Below, in pieces: positions 1 to 8,983 of a stretch of 64,000 nucleotides of DNA. The position numbers and the translations under genes are program-made. The notes beneath the pieces were generated by a model. The model saw only the letters and a program-made list of their open reading frames with translations. It ran no database searches and was not told the origin of the DNA. The stretch is from contig CAMFDJ010000011.1 of NCBI GenBank assembly GCA_945949085.1, forward strand, positions 19,486 through 83,485. The letters are read 5' to 3'. This DNA is from an uncultured Lachnospiraceae bacterium (GTDB lineage Bacteria; Bacillota; Clostridia; Lachnospirales; Lachnospiraceae). Position 1 is the stretch's first letter. The number at the start of each line of letters is the position of its first letter.

Positions 1-881
1 TTAAATGGCTTGGTATACTGATTGGAATAACTCAAAAAGCAGGACAGGATACCTACACTCATCCTTCCGGAAAGAACGGCAAGCGCACCTGTCAGCGCAA
101 CAGCCGCATACACGATACTATTGACAAATCGCGTACTCGGATTGGTGAGCGAGGAGAAGAAAATTGCCCGGAGCGAACATTTCTGCAGTCTGTCATTGAT
201 CTCATCAAACCTGGCAATCGCCTCATCCTCGTGATCATAAGCCTTCACAACCTTTTCATTGCCAATCATCTCATCGATCAATGCCGTCTGCTCTCCACGG
301 GTCTCCGATTGCAGTTTGAACATCGAATAAGTCTTTTGGGCAATAAAGTTAGCCACAAACAACGAAAGTGGAGTAATACATACAACAACCATGGTGATGG
401 CAGGATTCAGACTAAGCATAATGACAAGTGTTCCCAGTATTGTGACAACCCCTGTAAAAAGCTGCGTAAATCCCATGAGCAGACCGTCTGCAAACTGGTC
501 TACATCCGTAATGATCCGGCTGACAATCTCTCCCGTAGAATGTGCATCCAGATATTTCAAAGGCAATACCTGCAATTTATCAAAAGCCTCCTTGCGAATA
601 TCGCGCACTACCTGAAAGGTAACCTTATTATTGATCACATTCATGCACCATTGCAAAATGGATGTCATAAGAACCACAATCCCTACGCGCAGCAGATAAC
701 TGCCAATGAGGGTGAAATTGACACCCTCGTCCGTGATCAGATCGATTGCATCACCGATCAAAATCGGTACATACAATGTCAGTGCCACAATCACCGTTGC
801 AAAGACAACGGAAATCATCATCAGAGCCGTATATTTTTTCAAATAGCAAAGTACCTTTTTCAAGGTATCTCTCTGTTTCAT
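1..881 (-). CDS. ABC exporter subunit, ATP-binding/permease (3' end outside window)
   Basis: The first 293 residues of a fused membrane-ATPase ABC exporter half; the reading frame is open to the window edge, so the ATPase domain lies outside. The visible part is the six-helix exporter membrane domain, starting MKQRDTLKKVLCYFKKY, with several hydrophobic segments (for example around residues 20-40 and 55-75). The start at 881 follows an AGGAGG-type site 9 bases upstream. It begins 33 bases after the stop of the other exporter half, so the two are one operon and almost certainly form a heterodimer that pumps a small hydrophobic molecule, drug or peptide out of the cell. Substrate cannot be told from sequence. 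Confidence 0.9.
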   Translation of the reverse strand, partial: MKQRDTLKKVLCYLKKYTALMMISVVFATVIVALTLYVPILIGDAIDLITDEGVNFTLIGSYLLRVGIVVLMTSILQWCMNVINNKVTFQVVRDIRKEAFDKLQVLPLKYLDAHSTGEIVSRIITDVDQFADGLLMGFTQLFTGVVTILGTLVIMLSLNPAITMVVVCITPLSLFVANFIAQKTYSMFKLQSETRGEQTALIDEMIGNEKVVKAYDHEDEAIARFDEINDRLQKCSLRAIFFSSLTNPSTRFVNSIVYAAVALTGALAVLSGRMSVGILSCFLSYSNQYTKPF

Positions 882-914
882 GCAAAAAGCCTCCTTCTTA
901 CTGCCATGCCAAAC

Positions 915-2669
915 CTATTCCTGCGTCTTGTATTGAGATTCATAGATTTCCCGATAAACCTCGCATTCCGCAAGCAGTGTTTCATGCGTTCCCTGTCCGA
1001 CAATCTGACCATCATCAAGCACAAGGATCTTGTCTGCATCCATGATCGCATTTGTTCTTTGCGATACGATAAAAACAGTTGGCTTATAGGTAAGGCTGCG
1101 GATTGCACTGCGAAGTCTCGCGTCCGTCGCCATATCCAGCGCCGATGCACTGTCATCCAGAATCAGTATTTCCGGCTTCTTCACAATTGCCCTTGCAATC
1201 GTCAGACGTTGCCGCTGTCCACCGGAGAAATTTCTGCCGGCCTGCGCAACCATTCCGTCAAGCCCTCCCTTTGCGCGCACAACATCCTCTGCCTGAGCGA
1301 TTGCAATTGCCTCCTTCAGTTCTTCATCGGTTGCATCCGCTTTTCCCCAGCGCAGATTTTCCGCAATCGTTCCCTGAAAAAGAACAGCCTTTTGCATGAC
1401 AATCGCAATTTTATCGGAAAGCTCCTGCTTTGCATAATCCTTTACATCGATTCCATCAATTTTGACACTTCCCTGCGTCGCATCATAGAAACGGCAGAGC
1501 AAATGAACAAGTGAAGTCTTACCACATCCAGTTCCGCCGATGATTCCCACCGTCTCTCCTTTCTCTACTTGAAAATTCAAGTCAGAAAGCGCCGGTGCAC
1601 CGCCGCCTGCATAGGTCAGGGAGACATCATCAAAGCTGATAAAAGGAGTGACCGCATCCTTGCCTACCGTCTCATCTGCGTGAGCGGTTCCCCTGACAGT
1701 CTGCTCCTTCCAAGCCATACCGGGCGTAATCTCAAACACATCAGCCACACGATTCGCACTGGCAAGTGCCTTATTGATCGTGACGATCAGGTTCGCCAGT
1801 TTAATGAGTTCCACCAGAATCTGCGACATATAATTATAAAGCGCTACGACCTGTCCCTGTGTCAGGATGCCGAGATGTACCTGCACGGCACCGGTTCTGA
1901 TCAGAAAAATGATACAAAAGTTGACGATCACATACGTGATCGGATTCGTCAAAGATGAAATATTGCCGGTTTTCTTCTGCTGCTCTGTCAAGGAATCATT
2001 GCGCCCTGCAAAACGCTGCACTTCCTCTTCTTCCTTGCAAAATGCCCGCAGTACTCTCACACCTGTCAGATTCTCTCTGGCAACAAGCAAAAGTGCATCC
2101 AGTCTTCCCTGCACTTTCTTCATCATGGGAATACTGACCGACATAATCCCAAACACAACAACAGAAAGCAGAATGATTGCAAGCACAAAATACATGGCGG
2201 ACTTACCATCAATGGTAAATGCCATGATCATTGCCCCAAACACCACAAAAGGGGATCGCAGGAAAAGACGGAGTACCATATTGACACCGGTCTGTGTCTG
2301 ATTGATATCACTTGTCATCCGGGTGATCATGGTCGAAGTGCCGATTGTATCAATTTCCGTAAAGGACAAACTCTGCAAGTGCGAAAAAAGTGCATGTCTC
2401 AGCTTTGTCGCAAAACCAACCGCCGCCTTTGCGGAAAAATATTGTGCCGCCACAGCACTCACAAACCCGATCAGTGCAAGTGCAAGTAACATCAGACATC
2501 TCTGATAAATGAACCCTTTATCCCGCCCCGCAATTCCATGATCAATGATTGAGGCAACCACCAAAGGCACAAACAGTTCAAACGATGCCTCCAGCATCTT
2601 AAACAGTGGTGCCAGGACACATTCTTTTTTATACTCCCGCAAATACTGTAACAATCGTTTCATAATCAT
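915..2669 (-). CDS. ABC exporter subunit with degenerate ATPase site
   Basis: A 584-residue exporter half: membrane domain (about 1-310), then ATPase domain with Walker A GGTGCGKTS, signature FSGGQRQR, Walker B ILILDDSASALD. The residue after the Walker B aspartate is Asp, not the catalytic Glu, and the switch histidine is Gln (VFIVSQR). This pairing of changes is known from the degenerate-site subunit of heterodimeric exporters such as BmrC/BmrD, so the partner at 1-881 should carry the competent site. I place the start at 2669 (AAAGG 5 bases upstream). The frame is open to an ATG at 2741, but a TATACT box at about 2712-2717 lies inside that extension, favouring the shorter form. Confidence 0.9.
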   Translation of the reverse strand: MIMKRLLQYLREYKKECVLAPLFKMLEASFELFVPLVVASIIDHGIAGRDKGFIYQRCLMLLALALIGFVSAVAAQYFSAKAAVGFATKLRHALFSHLQSLSFTEIDTIGTSTMITRMTSDINQTQTGVNMVLRLFLRSPFVVFGAMIMAFTIDGKSAMYFVLAIILLSVVVFGIMSVSIPMMKKVQGRLDALLLVARENLTGVRVLRAFCKEEEEVQRFAGRNDSLTEQQKKTGNISSLTNPITYVIVNFCIIFLIRTGAVQVHLGILTQGQVVALYNYMSQILVELIKLANLIVTINKALASANRVADVFEITPGMAWKEQTVRGTAHADETVGKDAVTPFISFDDVSLTYAGGGAPALSDLNFQVEKGETVGIIGGTGCGKTSLVHLLCRFYDATQGSVKIDGIDVKDYAKQELSDKIAIVMQKAVLFQGTIAENLRWGKADATDEELKEAIAIAQAEDVVRAKGGLDGMVAQAGRNFSGGQRQRLTIARAIVKKPEILILDDSASALDMATDARLRSAIRSLTYKPTVFIVSQRTNAIMDADKILVLDDGQIVGQGTHETLLAECEVYREIYESQYKTQE

Positions 2670-2823
2670 TGATTCCTTTATTTTCCTATTTTTCAATCTT
2701 CGAACGATTTTAAGTATACCACATCTTTTCCTGCTTGCCACCTCTTTCTTTGTATGTTAGTCTATAGACGCATCCGGCAGAATAACAAGCAAATCTTTGG
2801 ACAGACAGGGGAAGGAGCACAGT

Positions 2824-3651
2824 ATGCACAAAAGACTATTTTTTTCAGATATTGACGGAACACTGATCCGCAGTGACGGTACCATTTCCGATGCGCTGGC
2901 CGCTGCACTTTGTGATATGGCAAGGGCAGGACACAGTCTGATCTTAACCAGCGGCAGACCGCTTTCCAGCATCCTCTCTGTCAAAGACTATCTGGAAAAT
3001 AAAATAGGTACTTCCTTCCCCGATTCCTATATCATTGCCAACAACGGTACTCTCATTTATGACTGCAAAACAGAAAGGCCGGTTTATGAAAAAACACTCC
3101 CCTTTGAGCTGGTTGACCTGCTGCAAACAATAGCCGATCAGTTCCATATCCATATCCAGACCTATGCCGGAGATGCCATTGTATGCAAAAGCCGGAACGA
3201 GGAAATCAATTTCTACAGAAGAAAAATTGCGCTTCCTCTGCTTACCGGCGAACGCTTTACGGATATTCTGCCCTGTGAGCCCTATAAAATGCTCACAATC
3301 GGATTGGAAGGCACCTGCCAGCTCATGCCCCTGAAGCATTATATTGAAGAAAATCTGGCGGACCGCGTACAGGCTATTTTTTCTGGTCCATACTATATGG
3401 AACTGATCCGCAGTGATGCCGGCAAAGGACAGGCGCTGCATTTTCTGTGCGACTACCTTTCTGTTCCCTACGAGCATTCCTATGCCGCCGGTGACTCTGA
3501 AAATGATATTTCCATGATACAGGCTGCCGGTATGGGGTATGCAATGGCCGCCGGTGATGAGAAAGTAAAATCCAGCGCAGACAAAATCACTGCGCTGGAC
3601 TGTGAACATGACGGGCTTTTGGAAATCATTGATACGATCCTAAAAGCCTGA
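2824..3651 (+). CDS. HAD-superfamily IIB (Cof-type) phosphatase
   Basis: A 275-residue cytosolic hydrolase. Motif I is FFSDIDGTL (nucleophile Asp and general acid Asp within the first 15 residues); motif II-like LILTSGRP follows; the C-terminal motif is GDSENDISM then a stretch ending in SSADKIT. A large cap domain lies between, which is the Cof/YkrA layout. Such enzymes dephosphorylate sugar phosphates, flavin or cofactor phosphates with loose specificity; the substrate here is unknown. The start at 2824 has GAAGGAG 7 bases upstream; an in-frame ATG at 2797 lacks a good ribosome site. Single gene on the plus strand, convergent with the esterase at 3658. Confidence 0.88.
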   Translation: MHKRLFFSDIDGTLIRSDGTISDALAAALCDMARAGHSLILTSGRPLSSILSVKDYLENKIGTSFPDSYIIANNGTLIYDCKTERPVYEKTLPFELVDLLQTIADQFHIHIQTYAGDAIVCKSRNEEINFYRRKIALPLLTGERFTDILPCEPYKMLTIGLEGTCQLMPLKHYIEENLADRVQAIFSGPYYMELIRSDAGKGQALHFLCDYLSVPYEHSYAAGDSENDISMIQAAGMGYAMAAGDEKVKSSADKITALDCEHDGLLEIIDTILKA

Positions 3652-3657
3652 TCCGTT

Positions 3658-4773
3658 TTATTTCTTTTTGTGTTTTTTGGCGTATTGCCCGGCCTTCTTC
3701 CCTGCCTGCGTCCCGATTTTATTCAGGCCGTTCTGGTTGATGTGAATGACGTCACTATAGTAGTATCCGCTCTCATCATAAAGTATTTTGGGCAAGGTGG
3801 ATACCATGGTAAAATGTTTATCTGTTTTGCAGAGCTTTGACTGCGCCCCCATGATCGTATAGCCGCTGTCCGGAGCACTTCTGTCTCTTCCTATCTGAAT
3901 GATCATCATCTGTTCCACGCCGACTGTTTTCATCTTCTGATAGATTGCCTTCATATTTTTGATATATTTCGCCTCACTACAGCCCTGCATGGCATCTGAT
4001 TCCCCCTGATACCACACCATATAAATATGTCTGATCTTAATTTTGTTCTTTTTGAGGCTCTTTTTTGCCAGATTCACCCGTCGTTTTGTTTCCTTAACGA
4101 GCCCTCTTTTGAGCCACGTATTGGTCGACGATCCGCCCCACGAAGCAGGCACCCCTACAACAGGTGTTTTTGTCTGCTTGTAGTAGCTGATACAAAAAGA
4201 AGAAACAAGTGTTCCGGAAGTGCTGTAAATCTTATCGTCATCGAGCCCCTGCCTGCGGTTCGTTCCCTGTCCAAACGGCTCCTTCATGATGATACAACTT
4301 TTACTTCCTGTTGCCACATCGAACTCATAAGCGGTTCCGACACTCGGCTGCGGCGCACTGTCCTTGTTGCCACCACTCCCACACATATTACTCTGTCCCG
4401 CAAAAATGATCAGATCCACTTCATCTGTTACCACTACAGTCACAATGGTCTGCGTCGTCCCTTCCGTCACCGTAACCTTCGCCTCTCCGGCTTTCCGTGC
4501 GCGCATCAGGCCGCTGTTTGCAACCTGTAATATACGCGTATCAGAACTCTCCACAATGGCATCAGAGGCGATGGATGCCTTCACATACCGATATTCTCCG
4601 GGCAGCATCCGTATTTTTTCCTTTTCCCGCACAACGGTTATCGTCTCCTGCGTATCTTCCGCCGGGACATCCCCCTGCACAGGCGTGGCACATACCTGTA
4701 TTTGCATCTGCACCGCAAATAATAACCCCAGACAAAGTCCTATGAACCATCCATTCCGCTTGTTTTCTTTCAT
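3658..4773 (-). CDS. Exported SGNH-type esterase (sialate O-acetylesterase-like) with Ig-like domain
   Basis: 371 residues. A signal peptide (KENKR then a hydrophobic run to VCATP) indicates export. Residues about 40-115 form a small beta domain resembling bacterial Ig-like (Big_2) repeats, with IRMLPGEYRYVKA and GEAKVTVTEG. The catalytic domain starts at LIIFAGQSNM: GQSN carries the nucleophile Ser of the SASA family (sialate O-acetylesterase, CE6), and MVWYQGESDAM is the second conserved block; DVIHINQNG near the end would supply the catalytic Asp/His. The role is probably removal of acetyl groups from host or plant glycans at the cell surface. Basic KKHKKK tail, no LPXTG anchor. The exact substrate is inference. 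Confidence 0.8.
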   Translation of the reverse strand: MKENKRNGWFIGLCLGLLFAVQMQIQVCATPVQGDVPAEDTQETITVVREKEKIRMLPGEYRYVKASIASDAIVESSDTRILQVANSGLMRARKAGEAKVTVTEGTTQTIVTVVVTDEVDLIIFAGQSNMCGSGGNKDSAPQPSVGTAYEFDVATGSKSCIIMKEPFGQGTNRRQGLDDDKIYSTSGTLVSSFCISYYKQTKTPVVGVPASWGGSSTNTWLKRGLVKETKRRVNLAKKSLKKNKIKIRHIYMVWYQGESDAMQGCSEAKYIKNMKAIYQKMKTVGVEQMMIIQIGRDRSAPDSGYTIMGAQSKLCKTDKHFTMVSTLPKILYDESGYYYSDVIHINQNGLNKIGTQAGKKAGQYAKKHKKK

Positions 4774-4881
4774 TCTCTTAACCTCACCTTTTCAGAACGA
4801 TTTATCAAAAAGTATCTCACATATTTCACACACTATTATCATAACGCATACAATATCAAAAAACAAATCCTATCAGACAGA

Positions 4882-5634
4882 ATGCTTTTTAAAAAAATTT
4901 ATCCAACTATATTCATTGCCGGTGATGGAAAAAATGCTTACCGCTATACAAATCTGATGGAACAGGCAGGTTTCTATCCGGTTGCACTCAGAGACGATTG
5001 CAGCGCACCCTACCCCTCTATGGCAGAGCTTTGCCGTACGCCCTTCGATGTTCTCTTATTGCCCGGAGGCGGCGATTTTTCCGATGCGCTCTATAAACCG
5101 GCAGGCGAAGACATGCCAAATCTCACTGCAGAGGAAGCCGCACTGGATATGATGCAATATGCACTTCTTTCCACTGCCATTTTACTACGCAAGCCTGTCA
5201 TCGGTATCTGCAAAGGCATGCAACTGATCAATGTCTTCTTCGGTGGAACTCTGATTTCCGATCTGCCGGGTTCCATGCACTCCTGCCAGTCTGTGGGGCA
5301 GCAATCTGTTGATTCCATGCATCTGATCCGCACGATTCCCGAAGAGGAATATCAGCTCCGCCTCTGCGAAAAAAAAGCAAAAAGCGGCATGGTACAAAAC
5401 CGGATTTACAGGCTCTTATCTTCTTTTTCAACAGTGAACAGTTCACATCACCAGGGCATCAACCAGCCCGGCAAAGAACTCATCCCCCTGCAATATGCTC
5501 CGGATGGACTGATTGAAACAATCATACACGCATCCCTCCCGATTCTGGGCATGCAATGGCATCCCGAGCGCTTATCCTCCATGACACCGGACCTCATGCA
5601 CAAGCTCGTTCTGACACTTCTCTCCATCAGATGA
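4882..5634 (+). CDS. Class I glutamine amidotransferase-like peptidase C26 (gamma-glutamyl-GABA hydrolase type)
   Basis: A 250-residue cytosolic hydrolase. The nucleophile elbow is VIGICKGMQ (Cys about residue 112), followed by SSHHQGI and the His-Glu pair in GMQWHPER, the arrangement of PuuD and related peptidase C26 enzymes that cleave gamma-glutamyl bonds. No synthetase domain is attached, so it is a free hydrolase. In other bacteria PuuD removes glutamate from gamma-glutamyl-GABA in putrescine breakdown; no other puu genes are nearby, so the pathway is open. The ribosome site before the ATG is weak. Convergent with pepD, 10 bases between stops. Confidence 0.82.
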   Translation: MLFKKIYPTIFIAGDGKNAYRYTNLMEQAGFYPVALRDDCSAPYPSMAELCRTPFDVLLLPGGGDFSDALYKPAGEDMPNLTAEEAALDMMQYALLSTAILLRKPVIGICKGMQLINVFFGGTLISDLPGSMHSCQSVGQQSVDSMHLIRTIPEEEYQLRLCEKKAKSGMVQNRIYRLLSSFSTVNSSHHQGINQPGKELIPLQYAPDGLIETIIHASLPILGMQWHPERLSSMTPDLMHKLVLTLLSIR

Positions 5635-5644
5635 TCAGATGCCT

Positions 5645-7111
5645 TTATTCTTTCAACACAGCCAGGAGGTAATTCCACATTCTATCCACGGAAGAAATAC
5701 ACAGTCTTTCTTCTGTGGTGTGGATATCCAAAATATCCGGTCCGAAGGAAACGGCATCAAGATCTTCTATTTTCTGCGCCAGAACGCCACACTCCAATCC
5801 GGCATGGATAGAAAGAACCGTCATCTCTTTTCCAAACATGCTACGATAGATATTTGTCATTTTATCACGCAGCGGTGAATCCTTCCGAAATTCCCATGCC
5901 GGATATCTGCCATCCACACTGCCTTTTCCGCCATATTTCTCTATCTTTTCCAACAGCAACTGTGCAAGCGCCTCCTTTTCCGCCTCCACACTGCTTCTGA
6001 GCGAAAAAGTCACCTTGAGATTTCCACCATTTTGCAGCCTTACAACACCGATATTCAAAGAAGTCTGTACAAGCCCCGGGAGCGCCGGATCCATCTTCTG
6101 TACCCCATTTGGTGCTTCCGCAAAAAAAGCCAGAATGTCAAAAAGGTCATTTCCGTCAAGACCTGTCATGACGACCGGTTTTCCCTCTCCCGCCTTTTTC
6201 ACTTCCCCATCCATACGTTCACAGACAAAGGAGAGCATCGGATCTGTTTGCTTCCAATCCTCTTTCAGCGACTCCTCCATGGTCGCCACAAGCCCTGTCA
6301 GCTGCGATTCATCTGCGCGGCTCACAAATTCACAGACAGCAGAAGACGGAATCACATTATCCTTTGTGCCACCCTCAAAGGAAAGAAGCGTCATGTCTGC
6401 TTCCCGCGCAATCAGATAAAGCATCTGCATCATCACCTGATTGGCATTGGCAGATCCTTTGTGTATCTCCACACCGGAATGTCCACCTGACAGGCCTGTA
6501 AGCGAAAGCCTGTATCTGTCTCCCTCTACCTCGTTCCATGCCGGTTTCCAGATTCCCTGTACGCAGGCGCCTCCTGCACAGGCAACCGTCAGCTCTCCTT
6601 CCTTTTCCGAATCAATGTTGAGCAGCGTCTTACCCCTCAGCATCGAGAGATCAATCCCGAGTGCACCATCCATTCCAACTTCTTCATCCACAGTGATCAC
6701 AACTTCAAGTCTCGGATGCGGAATGTCTTTTGCATCGAGCAGTGCAAGTGCATAGGCTACCGCGATTCCATCATCGCCACCCAGACTTGTGTCTTTTGCA
6801 TAAATGAAATCTCCGTCTACGGCCAGATCCAAACCTTCTTTTTCCATATTTTTGGCACATCCCGGCTTCTTGACCGCTACCATGTCCATATGTCCCTGCA
6901 AAATGACGGAAGGCTTATCTACCATCCCATCTGTGGCTTCCTTGCACAGAATGACATTTCCAAGTGCATCCTGATAGGTCTGCAGACCGCGCGTTGTCCC
7001 AAACTCCACAAGATATTGACTTATTTTTTCCGTATTGCCTGAGCCATGCGGAATTGCGCAGATCTCCTCAAAGAAATGAAAAACTCCTGATGGCTGTAAT
7101 TGCTCCAGCAT
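5645..7111 (-). CDS. pepD: Aminoacyl-histidine dipeptidase (Xaa-His dipeptidase, M20 family)
   Basis: 488 residues, the usual length of PepD. Two-metal M20 motifs are in order: GHMDMV (first metal His, Asp), DTSLGGDDGIAVAY (bridging Asp), DEEVGMDGA (catalytic Glu pair), NIDSEKEGE and, near the C terminus, DIHTTEERL (metal His). A lid/dimer domain sits between. The enzyme cleaves dipeptides including carnosine and Cys-Gly in the cytosol. Start at 7111 is set by AGGAGG 6 bases upstream; the frame extends to 7159 without a ribosome site. It lies downstream of rplT behind a hairpin, so is probably its own unit with some read-through. Confidence 0.93.
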   Translation of the reverse strand: MLEQLQPSGVFHFFEEICAIPHGSGNTEKISQYLVEFGTTRGLQTYQDALGNVILCKEATDGMVDKPSVILQGHMDMVAVKKPGCAKNMEKEGLDLAVDGDFIYAKDTSLGGDDGIAVAYALALLDAKDIPHPRLEVVITVDEEVGMDGALGIDLSMLRGKTLLNIDSEKEGELTVACAGGACVQGIWKPAWNEVEGDRYRLSLTGLSGGHSGVEIHKGSANANQVMMQMLYLIAREADMTLLSFEGGTKDNVIPSSAVCEFVSRADESQLTGLVATMEESLKEDWKQTDPMLSFVCERMDGEVKKAGEGKPVVMTGLDGNDLFDILAFFAEAPNGVQKMDPALPGLVQTSLNIGVVRLQNGGNLKVTFSLRSSVEAEKEALAQLLLEKIEKYGGKGSVDGRYPAWEFRKDSPLRDKMTNIYRSMFGKEMTVLSIHAGLECGVLAQKIEDLDAVSFGPDILDIHTTEERLCISSVDRMWNYLLAVLKE

Positions 7112-7165
7112 TTTATTCCTCCTGTCTGATTCTGAATTTCTAAACTCCTTTTTCCTCACTACAAT

Positions 7166-7198
7166 TGCAAAACCGGATAGCAGAACTGCTATCCGGTA
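7166..7198 (-). terminator. Hairpin between rplT and pepD
   Basis: A perfect 11-bp stem (ACCGGATAGCA / TGCTATCCGGT) with a short loop followed on the minus strand by TTTTGC. This is a likely intrinsic terminator of the infC-rpmI-rplT operon; the short T-run suggests leakage into pepD. Confidence 0.65.
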
Positions 7199-7228
7199 TA
7201 TCTGTCGTACATAATATCCTATCGTAAA

Positions 7229-7585
7229 TTATGCAATCTTTGATTTTGCAATTTCAGCCAGTGCGCTGAATCCTGCAGCATCATTTACTGCCATCTCAGC
7301 GAGCATCTTTCTGTTAATGTCGATCTCAGCCAGCTTTAATCCATACATGAATTTGCTGTAGGAAAGACCATTCAATCTTGCTGCTGCATTGATACGAGCG
7401 ATCCAAAGCTGTCTCATCTGACGCTTTCTCTCTTTACGGCCAGCATAAGAAGAAGTCAGGGCACGCATAACAGACTGTTTTGCAACTCTGTACTGATTCG
7501 ATCTTGCGCCTCTGTAACCCTTTGCAAGCTTTAATACTCTATTGTGTTTTTTCTTTGCGTTCATTCCGCCTTTGATTCTTGCCAT
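7229..7585 (-). CDS. rplT: 50S ribosomal protein L20
   Basis: 118 residues matching L20 from end to end: [18 protein letters not shown] at the N terminus, the very basic helix with [14 protein letters not shown], then [19 protein letters not shown] and the C-terminal globular part. L20 binds 23S rRNA early in large-subunit assembly and, in Bacillus, represses its own operon by binding the leader RNA. Ribosome site AAGGAGG 8 bases before the ATG. Third gene of infC-rpmI-rplT. Confidence 0.98.
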   Translation of the reverse strand: MARIKGGMNAKKKHNRVLKLAKGYRGARSNQYRVAKQSVMRALTSSYAGRKERKRQMRQLWIARINAAARLNGLSYSKFMYGLKLAEIDINRKMLAEMAVNDAAGFSALAEIAKSKIA

Positions 7586-7607
7586 GTCAATCTTCCTCCT
7601 TACCGAC

Positions 7608-7805
7608 TTATAAATATGGTGTAATCTTCTTCATGTTCTTAACATTTGTTGCATCAGTCATTGCCGGCTTTCTAAGATTTCTCTTAGTCTTAGCAGACTT
7701 CTTTGTTAAGATATGACGTTTATAAGCTTTATTTCTCTTTAATTTACCTGTTCCTGTTACTTTGAAACGTTTTGCTGCTGATCTGTTTGTTTTAACCTTT
7801 GGCAT
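7608..7805 (-). CDS. rpmI: 50S ribosomal protein L35
   Basis: 65 residues, full L35 length and pattern ([18 protein letters not shown] at the start, KTKRNLRKP in the middle). A small basic large-subunit protein. Ribosome site TAGGAGG precedes the ATG. It sits between infC and rplT in the universally conserved order, with 22 bases to rplT. Confidence 0.97.
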   Translation of the reverse strand: MPKVKTNRSAAKRFKVTGTGKLKRNKAYKRHILTKKSAKTKRNLRKPAMTDATNVKNMKKITPYL

Positions 7806-7874
7806 TTTAAATTCCTCCTATTTAACTTTGTCCAAATCTATTTCAACTTAAAATTGCTTTAAGTCAAAAGCTGC

Positions 7875-8384
7875 TTATTTCTTTTCGGTCAGAACCATTG
7901 TCATGCTTCTGCCTTCCACTTTTGCGGGTTTCTCCACAGTTGCAATATCCACAAGCGCCTGCGCAAAATCATCCAGAATATGTTTGCTGGAATTCATGTG
8001 CGCCATCTCACGACCGCGGAAACGAAGTGTGATTTTAACCTTGTCGCCCTTACTGATGAACTTCTTGGCTGCATTGATCTTGGTATTCAGATCATTGGTG
8101 TCAATATTGGGTGACAAACGAATTTCTTTGATTTCGATTGTTTTCTGTTTCTTTTTAGCTTCTTTTTCTTTTCTAGCCTGTTCATAACGGTATTTACCGT
8201 AGTCAACAATCTTACATACAGGCGGCTTTGCTGTGGGAGCAATCTTTACCAGATCCAGTCCTGCCTCATCTGCCAGCTTCTGTGCGTCTCTTGAAGACAT
8301 AATTCCAAGCTGCTGCCCGTCTTCCCCGATCAGACGAATTTCCTTGTCTCTGATCTGTTCGTTAATCATTAATTCGCTAATAAT
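7875..8384 (-). CDS. infC: Translation initiation factor IF-3 with an ATT start codon
   Basis: 169 residues. Both IF-3 domains are complete: N-domain MINEQIRDKEIRLIGEDG and linker rich in Lys/Glu, C-domain with EIRLSPNIDTNDLNTKI and the RFRGREMAH block. IF-3 binds the 30S subunit and proofreads start codons. GGAGG at 8391-8395 is followed after 6 bases by ATT at 8382-8384, in frame (reading (M)ISELMINEQ). The first in-frame ATG downstream would be 21 bases from GGAGG, too far, and the ATG at 8441 gives a non-homologous hydrophobic leader. A near-cognate AUU start is the known self-limiting device of infC in other bacteria. Confidence 0.93.
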   Translation of the reverse strand: MISELMINEQIRDKEIRLIGEDGQQLGIMSSRDAQKLADEAGLDLVKIAPTAKPPVCKIVDYGKYRYEQARKEKEAKKKQKTIEIKEIRLSPNIDTNDLNTKINAAKKFISKGDKVKITLRFRGREMAHMNSSKHILDDFAQALVDIATVEKPAKVEGRSMTMVLTEKK

Positions 8385-8404
8385 CAAACACCTCCATAAG
8401 AATA

Positions 8405-8660
8405 AACATAAAAAAAGTGGATACCATATCCACTCACACAAAATAAACCAAGATCAGTCTCTTGTTTTCTTCATGAACACCTGACAGCCCGATTGCCTCA
8501 GGGTGAGAGTGGATACTCTGCTTTGCTGTATGCGTTTTTCACACGCTGAATAAGCATAACACAGATTCCGGCGTGTGTCAACGGATAATTTGATTTTTAA
8601 GGAATACATCCCGGAATATCCGGAATTGAACCGCCGAGAAGACAGATAGCCGAAAGAAAC
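8405..8660 (-). ncRNA. L20-type leader (attenuator) of infC-rpmI-rplT
   Basis: The 5' untranslated region before infC ends in an intrinsic terminator: stem AGTGGATA/TATCCACT at 8416-8434 and a run of seven T (8410-8416). About 80 bases upstream (8503-8518) the transcript carries a second copy of TATCCACTC, which can pair with the terminator's 5' arm and so prevent it forming. This is the layout of the L20 leader known in Firmicutes, where L20 binding favours termination. Boundaries are approximate; assignment to the family rests on position and mutually exclusive pairing. Confidence 0.7.
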
Positions 8661-8675
8661 ACCATAACAATCCCT

Positions 8676-8704
8676 ATTATAGCACAAGACTCCCAGACAA
8701 CAAA
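8676..8704 (-). promoter_or_regulatory. Predicted infC operon promoter
   Basis: TATAAT at 8676-8681 preceded by TGC (extended -10, TGCTATAAT). A weak -35 (TTGTTG/TTGTCT) lies 16-17 bases upstream. Transcription would start near 8669, giving a leader of about 285 bases, matching the attenuator. Confidence 0.6.
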
Positions 8705-8816
8705 ACAATTACCTGTTGTTCTGTTGTCTGAGTGCTTCTGCATATCTCCTCATAATCCCGGTAAGTAGTTACATGCATAATCATCTGAAATAATGCATAT
8801 CACTTCACTATATCTT

Positions 8817-8931
8817 TAGCGATTTTTTCGCTAGTATTCCCCAAAAATATGCTGTGCTCCCAAAGGAAGCACCTTGACCATTTTTATTATAGTGAATTTT
8901 TCGCTAAAACGCAATAGCGAATTTTTCACTA
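8817..8931. promoter_or_regulatory. Three 17-bp operator sites upstream of the Xre regulator
   Basis: Three near-identical palindromes: TAGCGATTTTTTCGCTA (8817-8833), TAGTGAATTTTTCGCTA (8890-8906) and TAGCGAATTTTTCACTA (8915-8931), consensus TAGYGA-N5-TCRCTA. The last abuts TATAAT at 8935-8940, the probable -10 box of the regulator gene at 8984. Binding there would block its transcription, so negative autoregulation is likely. The first site is about 57 bases from the next and could loop or act on a leftward transcript. Confidence 0.65.
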
Positions 8932-8983
8932 ACCTATAATTTTGATATTCACTATTGATTGCGCGTCGAAAGGATTGTTCTTT

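Noticed and set aside
231..1514. 427-codon plus-strand open frame
   Set aside because: Runs antiparallel across two clear ABC exporter genes; composition is that of a shadow frame (rich in Cys, His, Arg) with no recognisable domain.
2944..3609. 221-codon minus-strand open frame
   Set aside because: Antisense to the HAD phosphatase with intact catalytic motifs on the other strand.
8454..8708. 84-codon minus-strand frame in the infC leader
   Set aside because: Covers the predicted promoter and attenuator; no ribosome site or homology.
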